Origin: Paraburkholderia adhaesiva
GTDB taxonomy: Bacteria > Pseudomonadota > Gammaproteobacteria > Burkholderiales > Burkholderiaceae
NCBI RefSeq assembly: GCF_021390575.1
Contig: NZ_JAJEJQ010000004.1
Location: 62,001-126,000 of the forward strand
DNA: 64,000 nucleotides
Direction: 5' to 3'
The position numbers and the translations under genes were made by a program. The notes beneath the pieces were generated by a model, which was given only the letters and a program-made list of their open reading frames with translations, was not told the origin of the DNA and ran no database searches. Of the stretch, positions 8,221 through 18,171 are shown piece by piece. Within the stretch, counting starts at the first letter, position 1. Each line of letters opens with the position of its first letter.

Positions 8221-11200
8221 TTCCCGTTCCCTGTTGGGAGCGTCCCGAAGCCCTTGACTTGAATCGGCTGGTTCGTAATGGCTTGCGTGCCTCCACCAGT
8301 TCCCCATTCAGGGAATGTATTGGTGATCGGTTCGGGCGTTGTAGTCGTATTCCACTTTCCCATTGGGATCGACAAATCATTGATAAGCGGCAGCGTATCA
8401 AAACTAACCCAATTGGACGGTGTCCGCGGCAACTGCAAAAGGCTTTGTGCCGCAGACGGGCTCATGTTAGTGATGTCGTCAAACGTAATATACGTCGGAT
8501 TGCGAGGCGCGATCGTCCCTGCCTGGGCCTCTGCAACTGCAGGACCACCCACCGCACGATAGCCCGTCGCCGGCACTGCAGTCCCATCAGATGTTACATA
8601 AAAGTTGATTCCGCTTAAGCCAGCAGTAGCGTCGCGGTTTGTGGCTGCCGCGCCAGCTGAAATCGCTGCTTCCTCTGCGGCAAACGCACCTTCCGCAGCT
8701 TCAACCGGTCCCTCGTCCTCCCCAGCAACACCCGCAGCCTCAATCGAATTGGCGACCAGCATGCCTGCCGGCGTAGTGAACCAGGTCGCTGCCGTAACGC
8801 CAGCGTTCTTCAATGTATTGACGATGTGCTGCCACGCCCCCGAGTTATTCAGCGCCTCACTCGTGGCCTGACTCACTGCACCCTGCAGGTTCGTGCCCGT
8901 CAGGATCGCGGCGCTGCCACCAGCGGCCGTCGCAAACGCGGCCAGCACCGCCTGCTGCGCTGCATTAAGCGGTGCGCCTGACGGATCCATCGCGCTCACC
9001 AGGCTCGGTGACAACGCCGCGCTCGCGGCCCCGCCAATGGCCCCGCCACCACATCCTTCACCCGATGCTGCTCCCGCCGCACACCCCAATGCGGCGTGAC
9101 TGACGATGCTCGCCAGCATGTTCGGATCATCACCAGTCGGACCGAACAGATTGCCGATCGCATAATTCGCCGACGCCGCGACATCCGCTACCGCATCATT
9201 GCGCAGGTTCGTCAGGAAGCTGCCGCCCTCGATCAGGCTCTGCGCACCCGCCTGAATGCCCGCGGCTGCCGCCAGTGCAAGACCGGCTTCGACGCCGCTG
9301 CCCGTCGCGCTCGATGCAGTCGGCACCAGCGCATTGCCCACGCTCTGCACGCCTGCCAGCGCAGCCAGGCTGTTCGACGAGGCCGTCGTCGTGAAGCCGA
9401 CGCCTGCTGCATCGCTATAGGTAATGCCGTTCGTCAGGCCTGCCGTTACGAACGCCGTTGCGCCCGCTTCCAGCATTGCGCCAAAACTGAAGTCATTGCC
9501 GAACGCCGTCTGCGTCATCGCACTGTCGACCATGCTACCGACCGCAGCCGACAGCGCAACGTTGCCGACGCCCGCACCCAGCGCCCCTACCCCCGTACCT
9601 GCCGCGGCGAATGTCGCGCCCGAGCCTGCTGCCCCGGCTCCCGCCGCAGACGATGCCACACCGACCGCCGCAGACGCTGCCGAGGCTGCGCCCATCGAGA
9701 TCACCGCGATCGTCACCATCGTGAACAGCTTGCCCCAGAGGCTTTCACTATCGTCAGCCACAACCGTCGTCTGCAGATCGTTGCTCACCGTGGTCTGCAT
9801 GAAACTGCTGCCCAGCTGGTTCTTCAGGTTCGCCAGCAGCTGCGCGGTCGCGGCATCGTTCGCGCTGCCGTCCGCATTGAGCTGCTCCAGCACACCGCCG
9901 ATCTGGTTCAGGCTCTGCACCTGCAGGTCGTAGTTGGCGGCGGTCATCACACCACCCTGCTGCACCACCGTGCCGGTCGTATCCGTCACGCCTGCGCCAT
10001 CGGCCAGCCTCGTGTAAACGTCGCCGATGTTGGTCGAGCGCTGCTCGTTCGTCAGCGACGCCGTATTGACCGTCAGACTGTCGGCGCTGATCGTCCCGGT
10101 ATTGAGGATGCTGTTCGCGTAGTTCAGCGCGACGTTCGTGCCGGTGATCGTGCCGTCCGCGTTCACCTCCGCAAAGTTCTGCGGCAGCAGCACCTCGGGC
10201 ATGAGCGCCTGTACGGTCGGACATGCGCCGTTACCCGTGGCCGTACAGCCCGGCTCGGGCACCGTCTCCTCGACGTACCAGAGCATCGGGGCATTGACGA
10301 GCGCAAGCTGCGCCTCGCTCAGCTGCGTGCCCAGCGCGACGTTGTTCTGCTCGGCATACTGCAGCGCCGCGCCGTACAGCGCCGCCGTATCGAGGTTATT
10401 GACGGTCGTCTGGCTCGCGCTGTCGGTCTGCGACGGCAGCGCGTAGAAGCTCGACTGCCCCGTCGCCTGCAGCGCAGCCTGCTCGACCTGCTGCGCCTGC
10501 GTGTACGGGTCGTAGTAGAACTGCGTCGTGTCCGGCTGCAGGCTCGCGGGCAACTGCGCGATAAGCGCCGCCGGCGACAGGTCGTTCGTGACCGCCGAGG
10601 CCGGACTGTTGAGCAGGTACGTCACGTCGACCGTCTGTCCGCCGACGGTCTGCACCATCGTGCCATTCGCCACGCTGGCAGCCGTACCTGCCGAGGCGGT
10701 GCCAGCCTGCGCGCCAGATGGCGTGCCCGACGTCACGCTGCCCGGCGCAACCGGCTGTCCCACTGTCGTCACGCCAATCGGCGAGTTCGACGGCAGGCCC
10801 GCCGCGCCCGTTACCGAAACCGGCTTGCCCGCCAGGTTCGTCACCAATCCCGCTGCATTGACTGTCGTGGTCGCTGTTGACGGCACCGAAGGCGGTCCGA
10901 GCGTGATCACCTGGCCTGCCACCGCAGGCGGTGGCGTATAAACGTCCAGGTTCGTGAGCCCGTTCACGAGCGTCGAGCCCGTGAGGCTCACGGTCGTCCC
11001 GATCACGTTGCCCGTATTGGTCAGCGTGGGTGAGTTCACCGCGAGCGTATTGCCTGCCTCGATCGTGCCCGGCACGAAGTCAGACAATCCCACGGCATCC
11101 GGCAGTCCCGCCGGGTCCTGTGCCTGCGCACTCTGGTATGCACTGCCATAGAGCGACGCACACAGTGACGGATCGTTCGAGCAGCCCCACGCCGGGAAAT

Positions 11201-14200
11201 TTGCATCGAAATAGGTGAGATTCGCGTGCCAGTACGCGTTCAGGTACTGGTTGTCACTGCTCGCGCCCGTCGTCGCGTTGACCGTGACGTTGTTCAGCGC
11301 GCTCACCAGGCTGCCTGTGTTCGAGAACGTACCTGCGTTCAGGTTGACATCATGGTTGGCCGTGATCGTCGCCGGATCGGCTGACTGCACCTCGACATAC
11401 GCCTCGCAGTTCGACGAACAACCCGTGTAGGGCGTTGCGCTGCCGTAGTTCTGGTGAATCTGTACCGGCGCCGCGATCGTGTTGACAAGGCTCGCCGCAT
11501 TGATGTCCACATCGTTGCCCGCTGCAATCGCACCCGAGATATTCGCCACGCTCGCGGCCTGCGGGACACTCACCGGTGTCGTGGACGTATCGCCCGCCGT
11601 CGTACCCGCGCCGCCGATTACGACGTTTCGGCCCGCCACCAGGTTGCCGTAGGTATTGCTGACCGTGTTTGCGGCGATCACGACATCGTTGCCCGCCGTC
11701 ACGTTCGCATTGATCTGCTGGTAGCTGTACGCCGTCGAGTTGGGATTTGTGGTCGACAGCGACGAACAGCCGGCGCTGTAGCCTGCCGCGCAGCCGGCGG
11801 TAGTCGTCATCGTCCCGGTGTTGGTCCCCTGGTTCGTGAAGCTGCCCGCCGTGATGTTCACGTCGTTCGCCGCGGCAATCGTGCCCGCGTTCGTGAGATT
11901 GCCGCCCGAGAGGTCCACATTGTGACCGGCGACGATCTGCCCGGCCTGACCCTGCACCGTCACCGATGAACTCACCGAGGGCGACGCCACCGTCCCCGGT
12001 GCATCGATTGAGAATGTCGCAGGGGCGTAATCGCTAGTAGTAACCGTGTAAGGCATCCCGGAACCATAGACTGCCACGACTCCCGCCCCCGAATACGTAG
12101 GGCCCACTGGATTCGGTATGGGCAATGTCGTCAATGCCGTCAGGAACGTATCAAGTGAGGCTGCATCCACCGTATCGGTCACTGTCTGCGAATACGTGGC
12201 CGCACCGTTCTCCAGCGACTTGATGTTGAGGTTCGCGTCGTTACCGGCACTGACCGTGCCACCCGTGTTCTGCAGGTCGTTTGCCGTGAGCGTCAGGTTA
12301 TGCCCGGCGGCGATCACCGAGTTGTCGGTGGTGCTGCCGGTCGTCGTCACCGTTTCGGTGACCGTTGGCAGTGCTACGGTTACGACATCGTAAGTACGAT
12401 ATGTTCCGGCAGGATAAACTGACCCCGAAGTCGGGACGCTGCCATCCTGGATATACCAGTAAGCAGTCGAATAGTTAGCCAACACACTGCTGCCAAAGTA
12501 TGCTATGGCTGTCGGCACATTGACGAGCTCGACCGTACCCGATGTCGCGACCGGATCTGTCCGGGTGGACACGACTGGCTGAAAGGTCGCGTATCCGCCA
12601 AGAGCGTAACCAGGGATCGAGTAGCTCGTGTCAAAATATGATGTCCATGCCTTCATGTCCGGTGCAGCGCCGCTTGGCGACAGCAGATCACCCAACGTCA
12701 ACGGAATGGTCTCTTTGGCCGCGGTGCCTACGAGCGCCCCTGGGTTGATGACCGCGACCAGGGTTTCCGTGCCAACGACGGTCGACATCAGCAACGGGGT
12801 GTTCTCAACCGTGGTGGTGGTGGTCGTCGTGGCCCCGGTGGCCGTCGCACCCGTATTGATGACAGCGTTCGCCGTGATCGCGAGATCGTTGGTCGCGGTG
12901 ATCGTCCCGCCCGCGTTGATCAGATCGCCCGACAGGTTGATCGACATGTCGCCGGTGCCCGCCGTGCCCGTACCGGACTGCGTCATACCGTTCGAGTTGT
13001 CGTAGCTCGCGCCGCTGAGGGTCAGGTTGTTGAGGGCCTCGACCGTCCCCGCATTCGTGCCCGAACCATTGAGCGTGAAGGCATCGTTCGCCTGCACGGT
13101 CGCGCCCGCCGCATTCGCCAGCCAGCCATTGATCGTCAGGTCCTGCGCGCTAATCGTGCCGCTGTTGGCCACCGCTCCGTTGAGCGCGAGCGACCCCGAC
13201 GCCTGGTCTATCGTGCCGGTATTGCTGATGCCCTGGCTCGCCGTCACGCTGACAGCTGTATCCGGCAACGTCCACGTCCCGCTGTTGGTGATCGCCGCCA
13301 CCGACAGGTTGAATGCGTTACCGCCGTTGGCCGTGCCGAACGTGGCCGACAACGGATCAAGCGCCTCATTGGGCAGATTCAGCGTCACGCTGTCAAAACC
13401 GAGGATCTGTCCGTTCGTGTTGCTGAAGCTGCCAGCGGGGCCGGTCAGGTTGACCGTCACGTCGCCCGCGCCCGAGGTCGGGTTGTTCACGTCGCCCGCG
13501 AAGATGAGCCCGTTGCTGTTGTCCAGCGTGGATGTGGCCAGCGTAAGCGCGTCGGTCGCCATCAGCGCGCCGCTGTTGGTCGCGCTGTTCGCGACCGTGA
13601 TATTCGTGCTCGGCCCGTACACCGTGCCGCTGTTGACGAGGTTCGTCGCGTTGATGTTCGCAGCAGTCAGGCCCGAGAGCGCGCCCGCATTCGTCACCGT
13701 CGAGCCCGATACGGTCAGCGTGCCCCCCGCCATCTGCGTGCCGCTGTTCGTCACCGTGCCGCCTGAGCCACCTGAGAGCGTCGCGTCGCCGAGATACGCG
13801 CCCGTACCCGTCGTCGTCAGGCTCTGCGTGCCGGTCGCACTGTATGTACCGCCCACGGTCGCATCGCCCGTCGTCACCGTCACGCCCTGGAGCGTGGCCG
13901 CGCCGTTCACGGCCAGCGCGCCCGCCGACGTGTCGAGGTTCTGCGCAGCGGTGGCCGTCAGGTTGCCACCGGCCGAGAACGCCTGGGTCGTGATGTTCGC
14001 GCCCGTGAGCGTGGCATTGCCCTGGATGGTCGTCTGGCCGTTCAGCGCGAGATTCTGGCCCGCGTTCAGCGTCGCGTTGCCCGCCGTCGAGACCGGGCCA
14101 CCCGCCGTGAGGTTGCCCCCCTGCGCATTCAGGTTCAGGTCGCCCAGTGCCTGCGCGCTGCCCGGCACGTTCACATCCGTGCCGGCCGTGACACCCAGGT

Positions 14201-17200
14201 TGCCGCCCGTCAGCACATCGCCGCCAAGCGTCGCGCTGCCGTTCGTGGCCGTGATGCTCGCGTTGCCCACCGCCGTCACCGCGCCCGTCGTCACGTCCTG
14301 CGCGGCGGTGGCCGTCAGGTCATGGCCGGTCTGCACCGCACCCGTGAGCGCAATGCTGTGACCGGCGCTCAGCGTCGTGTCGTTCGCGACGTTGATTGCG
14401 CCGCTGCCGGTGATGTTGCCGCCCGCCGTGACGGTCGCATTGCCCGTGCCGTCGGCTTCGAGGCCGCCGTTCAGCGTCACGTTGCCGCCTGCGTTGACAC
14501 CCGTGTCGCTGCCGCTGTGCACCGCACCCGCCACCGTCGCATCCTGCGCCGCGCTCACCGTGATCGTGCCGGGGCTCGTGAGCGTCCCCGCGACCGACAC
14601 CGCGCCCGCACCCGAGGTAATCGACGCATTGCCCTGGCTGTAGACCGTGCCACCCAGGTTAGCGCCCTGCTCACCGCTCGCGGTGAGCGTGCCCAGGGTC
14701 ACCACGTCGCCGGCCGTGGCGAGCGTACCGGCTGCCGCCGACAGCGTCATGTTGCCGATCGACCCGACCGTGCCGTCGATCAACGCGTTGTTGCCCGCCG
14801 CGACCGTCAGCGTCGAGCCAGCGGTCGCCGTCCCGCCAAGCGTGGCGTCCTGCCCTGCCGTCACACTGACCGCGCCGGGTGCGGTGACCGTGCCGCCCAG
14901 CGTGGCGTTCGCGCCCGCGCTCACGGCGAGGTCCGTGCCGGCCTGCAGATTTCCGCCCGCCTGCACGTTCTGGCCTGCGCTCAGCGAGACGGCATCACCC
15001 GACGAGGCGACATCGCCCTGCCCGGTGATCGAGCCGTTTGTTGCGGTAATCGTCACCGGTCCCTGCGCCTGCGCAGTGCCACCCAGCGACACGTCCTGCG
15101 CGGCGGTCGTCGTCAGCGCCCCGTTCGTCTGCACACTGCCCGCCACCGACGCCGAACCGGTCTGCGCCGTCATCGTCGTATCGCCGACGGCGGCAATCGA
15201 GCCGCTCACCGCCGCGTTGCGCCCTGCGGTGAGCGCCACCGTACCGCCCCCGGTCACATTGCCGGTCTCGTTCACGTCGCGGCCGGCCTGCACCGTGATC
15301 GCCCCCGGCGCAGAAATATCCGCGAGACTGGCATCCACGCCAGCCAGCACACCCAGGCGGGCGCCCGACTGGATGACCCCGCTGTAGTCGATACTGCCCC
15401 CGGCGCTCACATCCACGTCACCGCTGACCGTGCCGATGGCGCCGGAGCCGCTGAGGTTGCCGCTCGTGGCCGCAAGCGTCAGCGCGCCCGTCGTGTTCAC
15501 CGCACCGTCCACGGCAAGATTGCCGCCCGCACTGACCGTCGCCGTCTGCGCCTGGGTCTGTCCGTCCAGCGCCACGTCCTGGCCGGCGGTCACGGCCAGC
15601 GCACCGGGCGTCACGACCGTCCCCGCCAGTTGTGCGCTGCCGTGCGTCGCCGCGATGGTCACGGCACCCAGCGCCGAGAGGTTGCCACCCACACTGACGT
15701 TCTGGCCTGCGCTGACATCGAGCACACCATTGGTAACCGCGTCACCGGCGATCGACGCCGAGCCGGACTGCGCGGTCAGCGTGGTGTCGCCCACGCCGCT
15801 CACCGAGCCATTGACTGTCGCGTTGCGCGCGCCCGTGAGCGCTACCGTGCTGCCGCCCTGCACCGCCCCGTTGATGGTCAGGTCGCGCCCCGCGGTGGCC
15901 GCGATCGTGCCGGGCGCGGTCAGCGCCGAATTGACGGTGAGGTCGCCGGTTCCCGTCTGCAGGGCGATCGCATTCGCTGCGAGCGAGCCGAGCGTCATCG
16001 AGTTGCCGGCCACCAGGCTCGCCTGGCCGTTCGCAGCGACTGATGCTGCGTTCAGGTTATTGCCTGCCGTGAGCGACACGTCCTGTCCCGCCGACACACT
16101 CCCCGTCGCGTTGATGTCGCCCGCCGCGGTGACGGTGTAGTTCTGGTTCGCCAGTCCCGTATCGGTGACCGACACGCTGCCTGCCCCCGTGAGGCTGACG
16201 TTCTGGTTCGCAAACGTTTGCCCGACGACGATGTCGCCATTCGAACTGACGCTCACGTCACCGGCGGTGGCCGCGAGCGGCCCCTGCATATTCACGCCCT
16301 GGCCTGCGGCCGTGGAGACGATATAGATCTGCCCCGCCGTGACCGATCCGTACTGGCTCGCGTCGACGGCCACTACACCCGGAGCGCCCGCCATCACGTT
16401 CGACGTGCCGTAGCCGGTGCCCGATGCACCCGTCGCGGTGGGTGTCACCGTCTGGTTGCCTGTAATGACGTTGACTGTCTGGTTCGCGTAAAGCGGCGCG
16501 ACCAGGCTCACCGACTGACCGATGAGATCGATGTTGCCGACCGTCCCCTCGATGCCCGCGCCGGGGCCGTTCACGCCTGCCGGGCCGTTGACTGCGATGG
16601 TGCCCGAGGAAACGCTGTAGGCGACGGCGCCCGCGTTCGCGAAGCTCGTTGTACTGCCGCCCGGGCCGGTGATGAACTGCGGCACGCCCGTGGTCAGAAC
16701 GAGGCCCGGTGCATTCGTCAGCGAAAGACCGTTGACACTGATTCCATTCGGATTACTGATGATGATGCTTGCCGGACTGCCGAAAACTTCAAGCGGCCCG
16801 GCCAGCGTCGAGGGCGCGGCAGAGGTCACCTGATTGAGAATCGTGGTGGCCGTGCGGCCGTTCAGGTTCGGGTTGGCACCGAGCGTGCCGCCCAGCAGCG
16901 GCGTGCCCGCCACCAGGCTGTTGTTCAGCACGATCCCCGCACTGTCGACATTGAACGAACTGTACTGGTTCGCGCTCAGGCCACTGGAATTGGGCGCGGC
17001 GATATTGACGGCCGGGACCCCGGTGCTGGTCTGCGTCACGGTCGGCAGGAACGTGACGGGCGCGCGCGGGTCGACGATCGGCGCGGCGTGCGCAGTCTGG
17101 TCGGCAAGCAGCACGGCGGGCGCCAAATACATCACGACCGTCATGACGGCGGCGGTCGCGCGCATCCACAGCGGACGATGCGCGTCCGTTCTCCCTTCGC

Positions 17201-17276
17201 CCGGAAGGCGAATGAAACGACGGCTGTCGAATGCCGCGCGATGCCGGACCAGGGAACCTCTCAGATGTGTCGTCAT
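8217..17276 (-). CDS. cdiA: CdiA contact-dependent growth inhibition exoprotein
   Basis: A 3019-residue exoprotein. Residues 1-65 are an extended signal peptide (long basic region, then MRATAAVMTVVMYLAPAVLL, cleavage near AHAA). The two-partner-secretion domain follows, with RTATTILNQVTS and NPNG at residues 175-178. Residues ~250-1250 are FHA-type repeats of the GGNLTATAAQD kind. Further beta-helical stretches lead to a hydrophobic Ala/Gly-rich pretoxin region (ALGCAAGAASGEGC). The boundary is probably SEALNN, a loose match to the Burkholderia Nx(E/Q)LYN motif. The last ~208 residues are the toxin part (GINFYVTSDGTAVPATGYR, then SFDTLPLINDLSIPMGKW). I know this tail from other polymorphic toxins but cannot name its activity. 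It is exported by the TpsB at 670-2475 and followed by cdiI. Confidence 0.93.
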   Translation of the reverse strand: MTTHLRGSLVRHRAAFDSRRFIRLPGEGRTDAHRPLWMRATAAVMTVVMYLAPAVLLADQTAHAAPIVDPRAPVTFLPTVTQTSTGVPAVNIAAPNSSGLSANQYSSFNVDSAGIVLNNSLVAGTPLLGGTLGANPNLNGRTATTILNQVTSAAPSTLAGPLEVFGSPASIIISNPNGISVNGLSLTNAPGLVLTTGVPQFITGPGGSTTSFANAGAVAYSVSSGTIAVNGPAGVNGPGAGIEGTVGNIDLIGQSVSLVAPLYANQTVNVITGNQTVTPTATGASGTGYGTSNVMAGAPGVVAVDASQYGSVTAGQIYIVSTAAGQGVNMQGPLAATAGDVSVSSNGDIVVGQTFANQNVSLTGAGSVSVTDTGLANQNYTVTAAGDINATGSVSAGQDVSLTAGNNLNAASVAANGQASLVAGNSMTLGSLAANAIALQTGTGDLTVNSALTAPGTIAATAGRDLTINGAVQGGSTVALTGARNATVNGSVSGVGDTTLTAQSGSASIAGDAVTNGVLDVSAGQNVSVGGNLSALGAVTIAATHGSAQLAGTVVTPGALAVTAGQDVALDGQTQAQTATVSAGGNLAVDGAVNTTGALTLAATSGNLSGSGAIGTVSGDVDVSAGGSIDYSGVIQSGARLGVLAGVDASLADISAPGAITVQAGRDVNETGNVTGGGTVALTAGRNAAVSGSIAAVGDTTMTAQTGSASVAGSVQTNGALTTTAAQDVSLGGTAQAQGPVTITATNGSITGQGDVASSGDAVSLSAGQNVQAGGNLQAGTDLAVSAGANATLGGTVTAPGAVSVTAGQDATLGGTATAGSTLTVAAGNNALIDGTVGSIGNMTLSAAAGTLATAGDVVTLGTLTASGEQGANLGGTVYSQGNASITSGAGAVSVAGTLTSPGTITVSAAQDATVAGAVHSGSDTGVNAGGNVTLNGGLEADGTGNATVTAGGNITGSGAINVANDTTLSAGHSIALTGAVQTGHDLTATAAQDVTTGAVTAVGNASITATNGSATLGGDVLTGGNLGVTAGTDVNVPGSAQALGDLNLNAQGGNLTAGGPVSTAGNATLNAGQNLALNGQTTIQGNATLTGANITTQAFSAGGNLTATAAQNLDTSAGALAVNGAATLQGVTVTTGDATVGGTYSATGTQSLTTTGTGAYLGDATLSGGSGGTVTNSGTQMAGGTLTVSGSTVTNAGALSGLTAANINATNLVNSGTVYGPSTNITVANSATNSGALMATDALTLATSTLDNSNGLIFAGDVNNPTSGAGDVTVNLTGPAGSFSNTNGQILGFDSVTLNLPNEALDPLSATFGTANGGNAFNLSVAAITNSGTWTLPDTAVSVTASQGISNTGTIDQASGSLALNGAVANSGTISAQDLTINGWLANAAGATVQANDAFTLNGSGTNAGTVEALNNLTLSGASYDNSNGMTQSGTGTAGTGDMSINLSGDLINAGGTITATNDLAITANAVINTGATATGATTTTTTTVENTPLLMSTVVGTETLVAVINPGALVGTAAKETIPLTLGDLLSPSGAAPDMKAWTSYFDTSYSIPGYALGGYATFQPVVSTRTDPVATSGTVELVNVPTAIAYFGSSVLANYSTAYWYIQDGSVPTSGSVYPAGTYRTYDVVTVALPTVTETVTTTGSTTDNSVIAAGHNLTLTANDLQNTGGTVSAGNDANLNIKSLENGAATYSQTVTDTVDAASLDTFLTALTTLPIPNPVGPTYSGAGVVAVYGSGMPYTVTTSDYAPATFSIDAPGTVASPSVSSSVTVQGQAGQIVAGHNVDLSGGNLTNAGTIAAANDVNITAGSFTNQGTNTGTMTTTAGCAAGYSAGCSSLSTTNPNSTAYSYQQINANVTAGNDVVIAANTVSNTYGNLVAGRNVVIGGAGTTAGDTSTTPVSVPQAASVANISGAIAAGNDVDINAASLVNTIAAPVQIHQNYGSATPYTGCSSNCEAYVEVQSADPATITANHDVNLNAGTFSNTGSLVSALNNVTVNATTGASSDNQYLNAYWHANLTYFDANFPAWGCSNDPSLCASLYGSAYQSAQAQDPAGLPDAVGLSDFVPGTIEAGNTLAVNSPTLTNTGNVIGTTVSLTGSTLVNGLTNLDVYTPPPAVAGQVITLGPPSVPSTATTTVNAAGLVTNLAGKPVSVTGAAGLPSNSPIGVTTVGQPVAPGSVTSGTPSGAQAGTASAGTAASVANGTMVQTVGGQTVDVTYLLNSPASAVTNDLSPAALIAQLPASLQPDTTQFYYDPYTQAQQVEQAALQATGQSSFYALPSQTDSASQTTVNNLDTAALYGAALQYAEQNNVALGTQLSEAQLALVNAPMLWYVEETVPEPGCTATGNGACPTVQALMPEVLLPQNFAEVNADGTITGTNVALNYANSILNTGTISADSLTVNTASLTNEQRSTNIGDVYTRLADGAGVTDTTGTVVQQGGVMTAANYDLQVQSLNQIGGVLEQLNADGSANDAATAQLLANLKNQLGSSFMQTTVSNDLQTTVVADDSESLWGKLFTMVTIAVISMGAASAASAAVGVASSAAGAGAAGSGATFAAAGTGVGALGAGVGNVALSAAVGSMVDSAMTQTAFGNDFSFGAMLEAGATAFVTAGLTNGITYSDAAGVGFTTTASSNSLAALAGVQSVGNALVPTASSATGSGVEAGLALAAAAGIQAGAQSLIEGGSFLTNLRNDAVADVAASANYAIGNLFGPTGDDPNMLASIVSHAALGCAAGAASGEGCGGGAIGGAASAALSPSLVSAMDPSGAPLNAAQQAVLAAFATAAGGSAAILTGTNLQGAVSQATSEALNNSGAWQHIVNTLKNAGVTAATWFTTPAGMLVANSIEAAGVAGEDEGPVEAAEGAFAAEEAAISAGAAATNRDATAGLSGINFYVTSDGTAVPATGYRAVGGPAVAEAQAGTIAPRNPTYITFDDITNMSPSAAQSLLQLPRTPSNWVSFDTLPLINDLSIPMGKWNTTTTPEPITNTFPEWGTGGGTQAITNQPIQVKGFGTLPTGNGK

Positions 17277-17322
17277 TGCTTGTGAATTTTTACTGACTTG
17301 TTTTGCAACAGACTGCTGGACG

Positions 17323-17371
17323 GCCGAACCGTAACAGTTCGGCGGGCCTCCGCACTGTCAAGAATCGTCAA
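17323..17371 (-). promoter_or_regulatory. Possible cdiA leader: -35-like hexamers and a 7-bp hairpin
   Basis: On the minus strand, TTGACG (17366-17371) and TTGACA (17356-17361) precede a perfect hairpin, GCCGAAC / GTTCGGC at 17323-17329 and 17337-17343 with a 7-nt loop, about 50 nt before the cdiA ATG. No clear -10 box was seen, so the promoter call is weak. The hairpin would lie in the leader. Confidence 0.35.
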
Positions 17372-17459
17372 CACCTGACGCACAGCTTGACGGCCATCAA
17401 CATCCCACAAGAACCTGTTGCGCCAACGGCTCATTTTCTGGCTCTGTCAGGAATGCTAT

Positions 17460-17477
17460 TTGTACAAATTTGTACAA
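17460..17477. promoter_or_regulatory. Perfect 18-bp palindrome upstream of cdiA (candidate operator)
   Basis: TTGTACAAATTTGTACAA is its own reverse complement and is made of two TTGTACAA half-sites, each itself palindromic, separated by AT. It lies about 185 bp upstream of the cdiA start in otherwise gene-free DNA, as expected for a dimeric or tetrameric repressor/activator site. The regulator is unknown. Confidence 0.55.
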
Positions 17478-17854
17478 TTCTCATAAGAAGCGCAGTATTG
17501 CTGTCGCCGTCGTACCATCCGTGGGCACTCCCCCGTCTGATGTAACGCCTGGACGATGAACGCAGCGTCCAGGCACGCACAGGATTTGGCCTGCCGGCCG
17601 ACCTGCTGGAACACGTCCATCAATGCCTGACGCTGGGCTTCAATGGTGCCCGGCCACACGCTGCTGCGCGTGACTGGCCGCGAGCACCGCAAAATTCTCG
17701 AGGCGGTCGTTCTCGCACAGCAGGGCCTACAAGGTGTTGACCTGACGCGCAGGAAGAAGATCACTCCCAGCCGTCAACCTTGTTAGATATCCATAATAAT
17801 TATAAAAAAAATGATAGGGTAGCTGAACAGCGTGAACATACGGGAGAGGAGATT
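17478..17854. other. Gene-free stretch with a possible decayed reading frame and an AT-rich patch
   Basis: No intact gene is seen. The minus strand contains two protein-like pieces in different frames (LLCENDRLENFAVLAASHAQ around 17,670-17,740, then EAQRQALMDVFQQVGRQ into IVQALHQTG around 17,540-17,640) that could be one frameshifted relic. Positions 17,783-17,817 are strongly AT-rich, next to the structured RNA candidate. Confidence 0.3.
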
Positions 17855-18046
17855 CCGGCGTCCTGCGGGAACAGCCCGCAGCACCGGCCAGGACGGGTAA
17901 GCGGGCGAATGCCTGGGTTGGACGACCGGCGAGCCCGAAGGCTCCCCCCGACATCACCCGCCTGTAGAGAAATACAGGGACGAGCCGTTGACTGTCAGAC
18001 CTCGCGAACGAGGATGACAAAAAACGACACGCTTTCGGTTCTGTCG
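17855..18046. ncRNA. Candidate structured RNA: five strong hairpins in gene-free DNA
   Basis: This GC-rich stretch holds successive perfect stems. CTGCGGG/CCCGCAG (17863-17881) is nested in a CCGG/CCGG pair (17855-17887). GAGCC/GGCTC closes a CGAA loop (17931-17944). CCTGTA/TACAGG is at 17961-17978. CCTCG/CGAGG closes another CGAA loop (18000-18013) and is nested in TGTCA/TGACA (17993-18019). CGACA/TGTCG is at 18025-18046. On the minus strand the two CGAA loops read as UUCG, one closed by C-G as in the stable tetraloop. An AT-rich stretch (17783-17817) flanks one side. No protein-like frame crosses it. Strand and family are unknown. Confidence 0.45.
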
Positions 18047-18140
18047 CATGATGGTGCCTGCCGGATATCCGGATGTAACCGCCCTGCCCGGCTACCGCAC
18101 TCACTGCGCCGATATTTTGTCAAGCACTATGAAATCGATA

Positions 18141-18170
18141 ATTCCAGCGCGAATGAACGTGCGCTGGAAT
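18141..18170 (-). terminator. Terminator-like 10-bp hairpin just after the portal-like gene
   Basis: A perfect inverted repeat, ATTCCAGCGC / GCGCTGGAAT with a 10-nt loop, begins 1 nt beyond the stop codon of the portal-like gene. No clear T-tract follows on the minus strand, so it may stabilise the 3' end rather than terminate by itself. Confidence 0.5.
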
Positions 18171-18171
18171 C

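Noticed and set aside
9096..16043. Long plus-strand reading frames (up to 594 codons) opposite cdiA
   Set aside because: They are Arg/Ala-rich, lack any motif and mirror the repeat structure of cdiA on the other strand; high-GC shadows.
17800..18050. tRNA, tmRNA, RNase P or group II intron as explanation of the hairpins
   Set aside because: No acceptor-type ends, no CCA, no tag frame, and none of the conserved RNase P or intron domain V strings I know are present.
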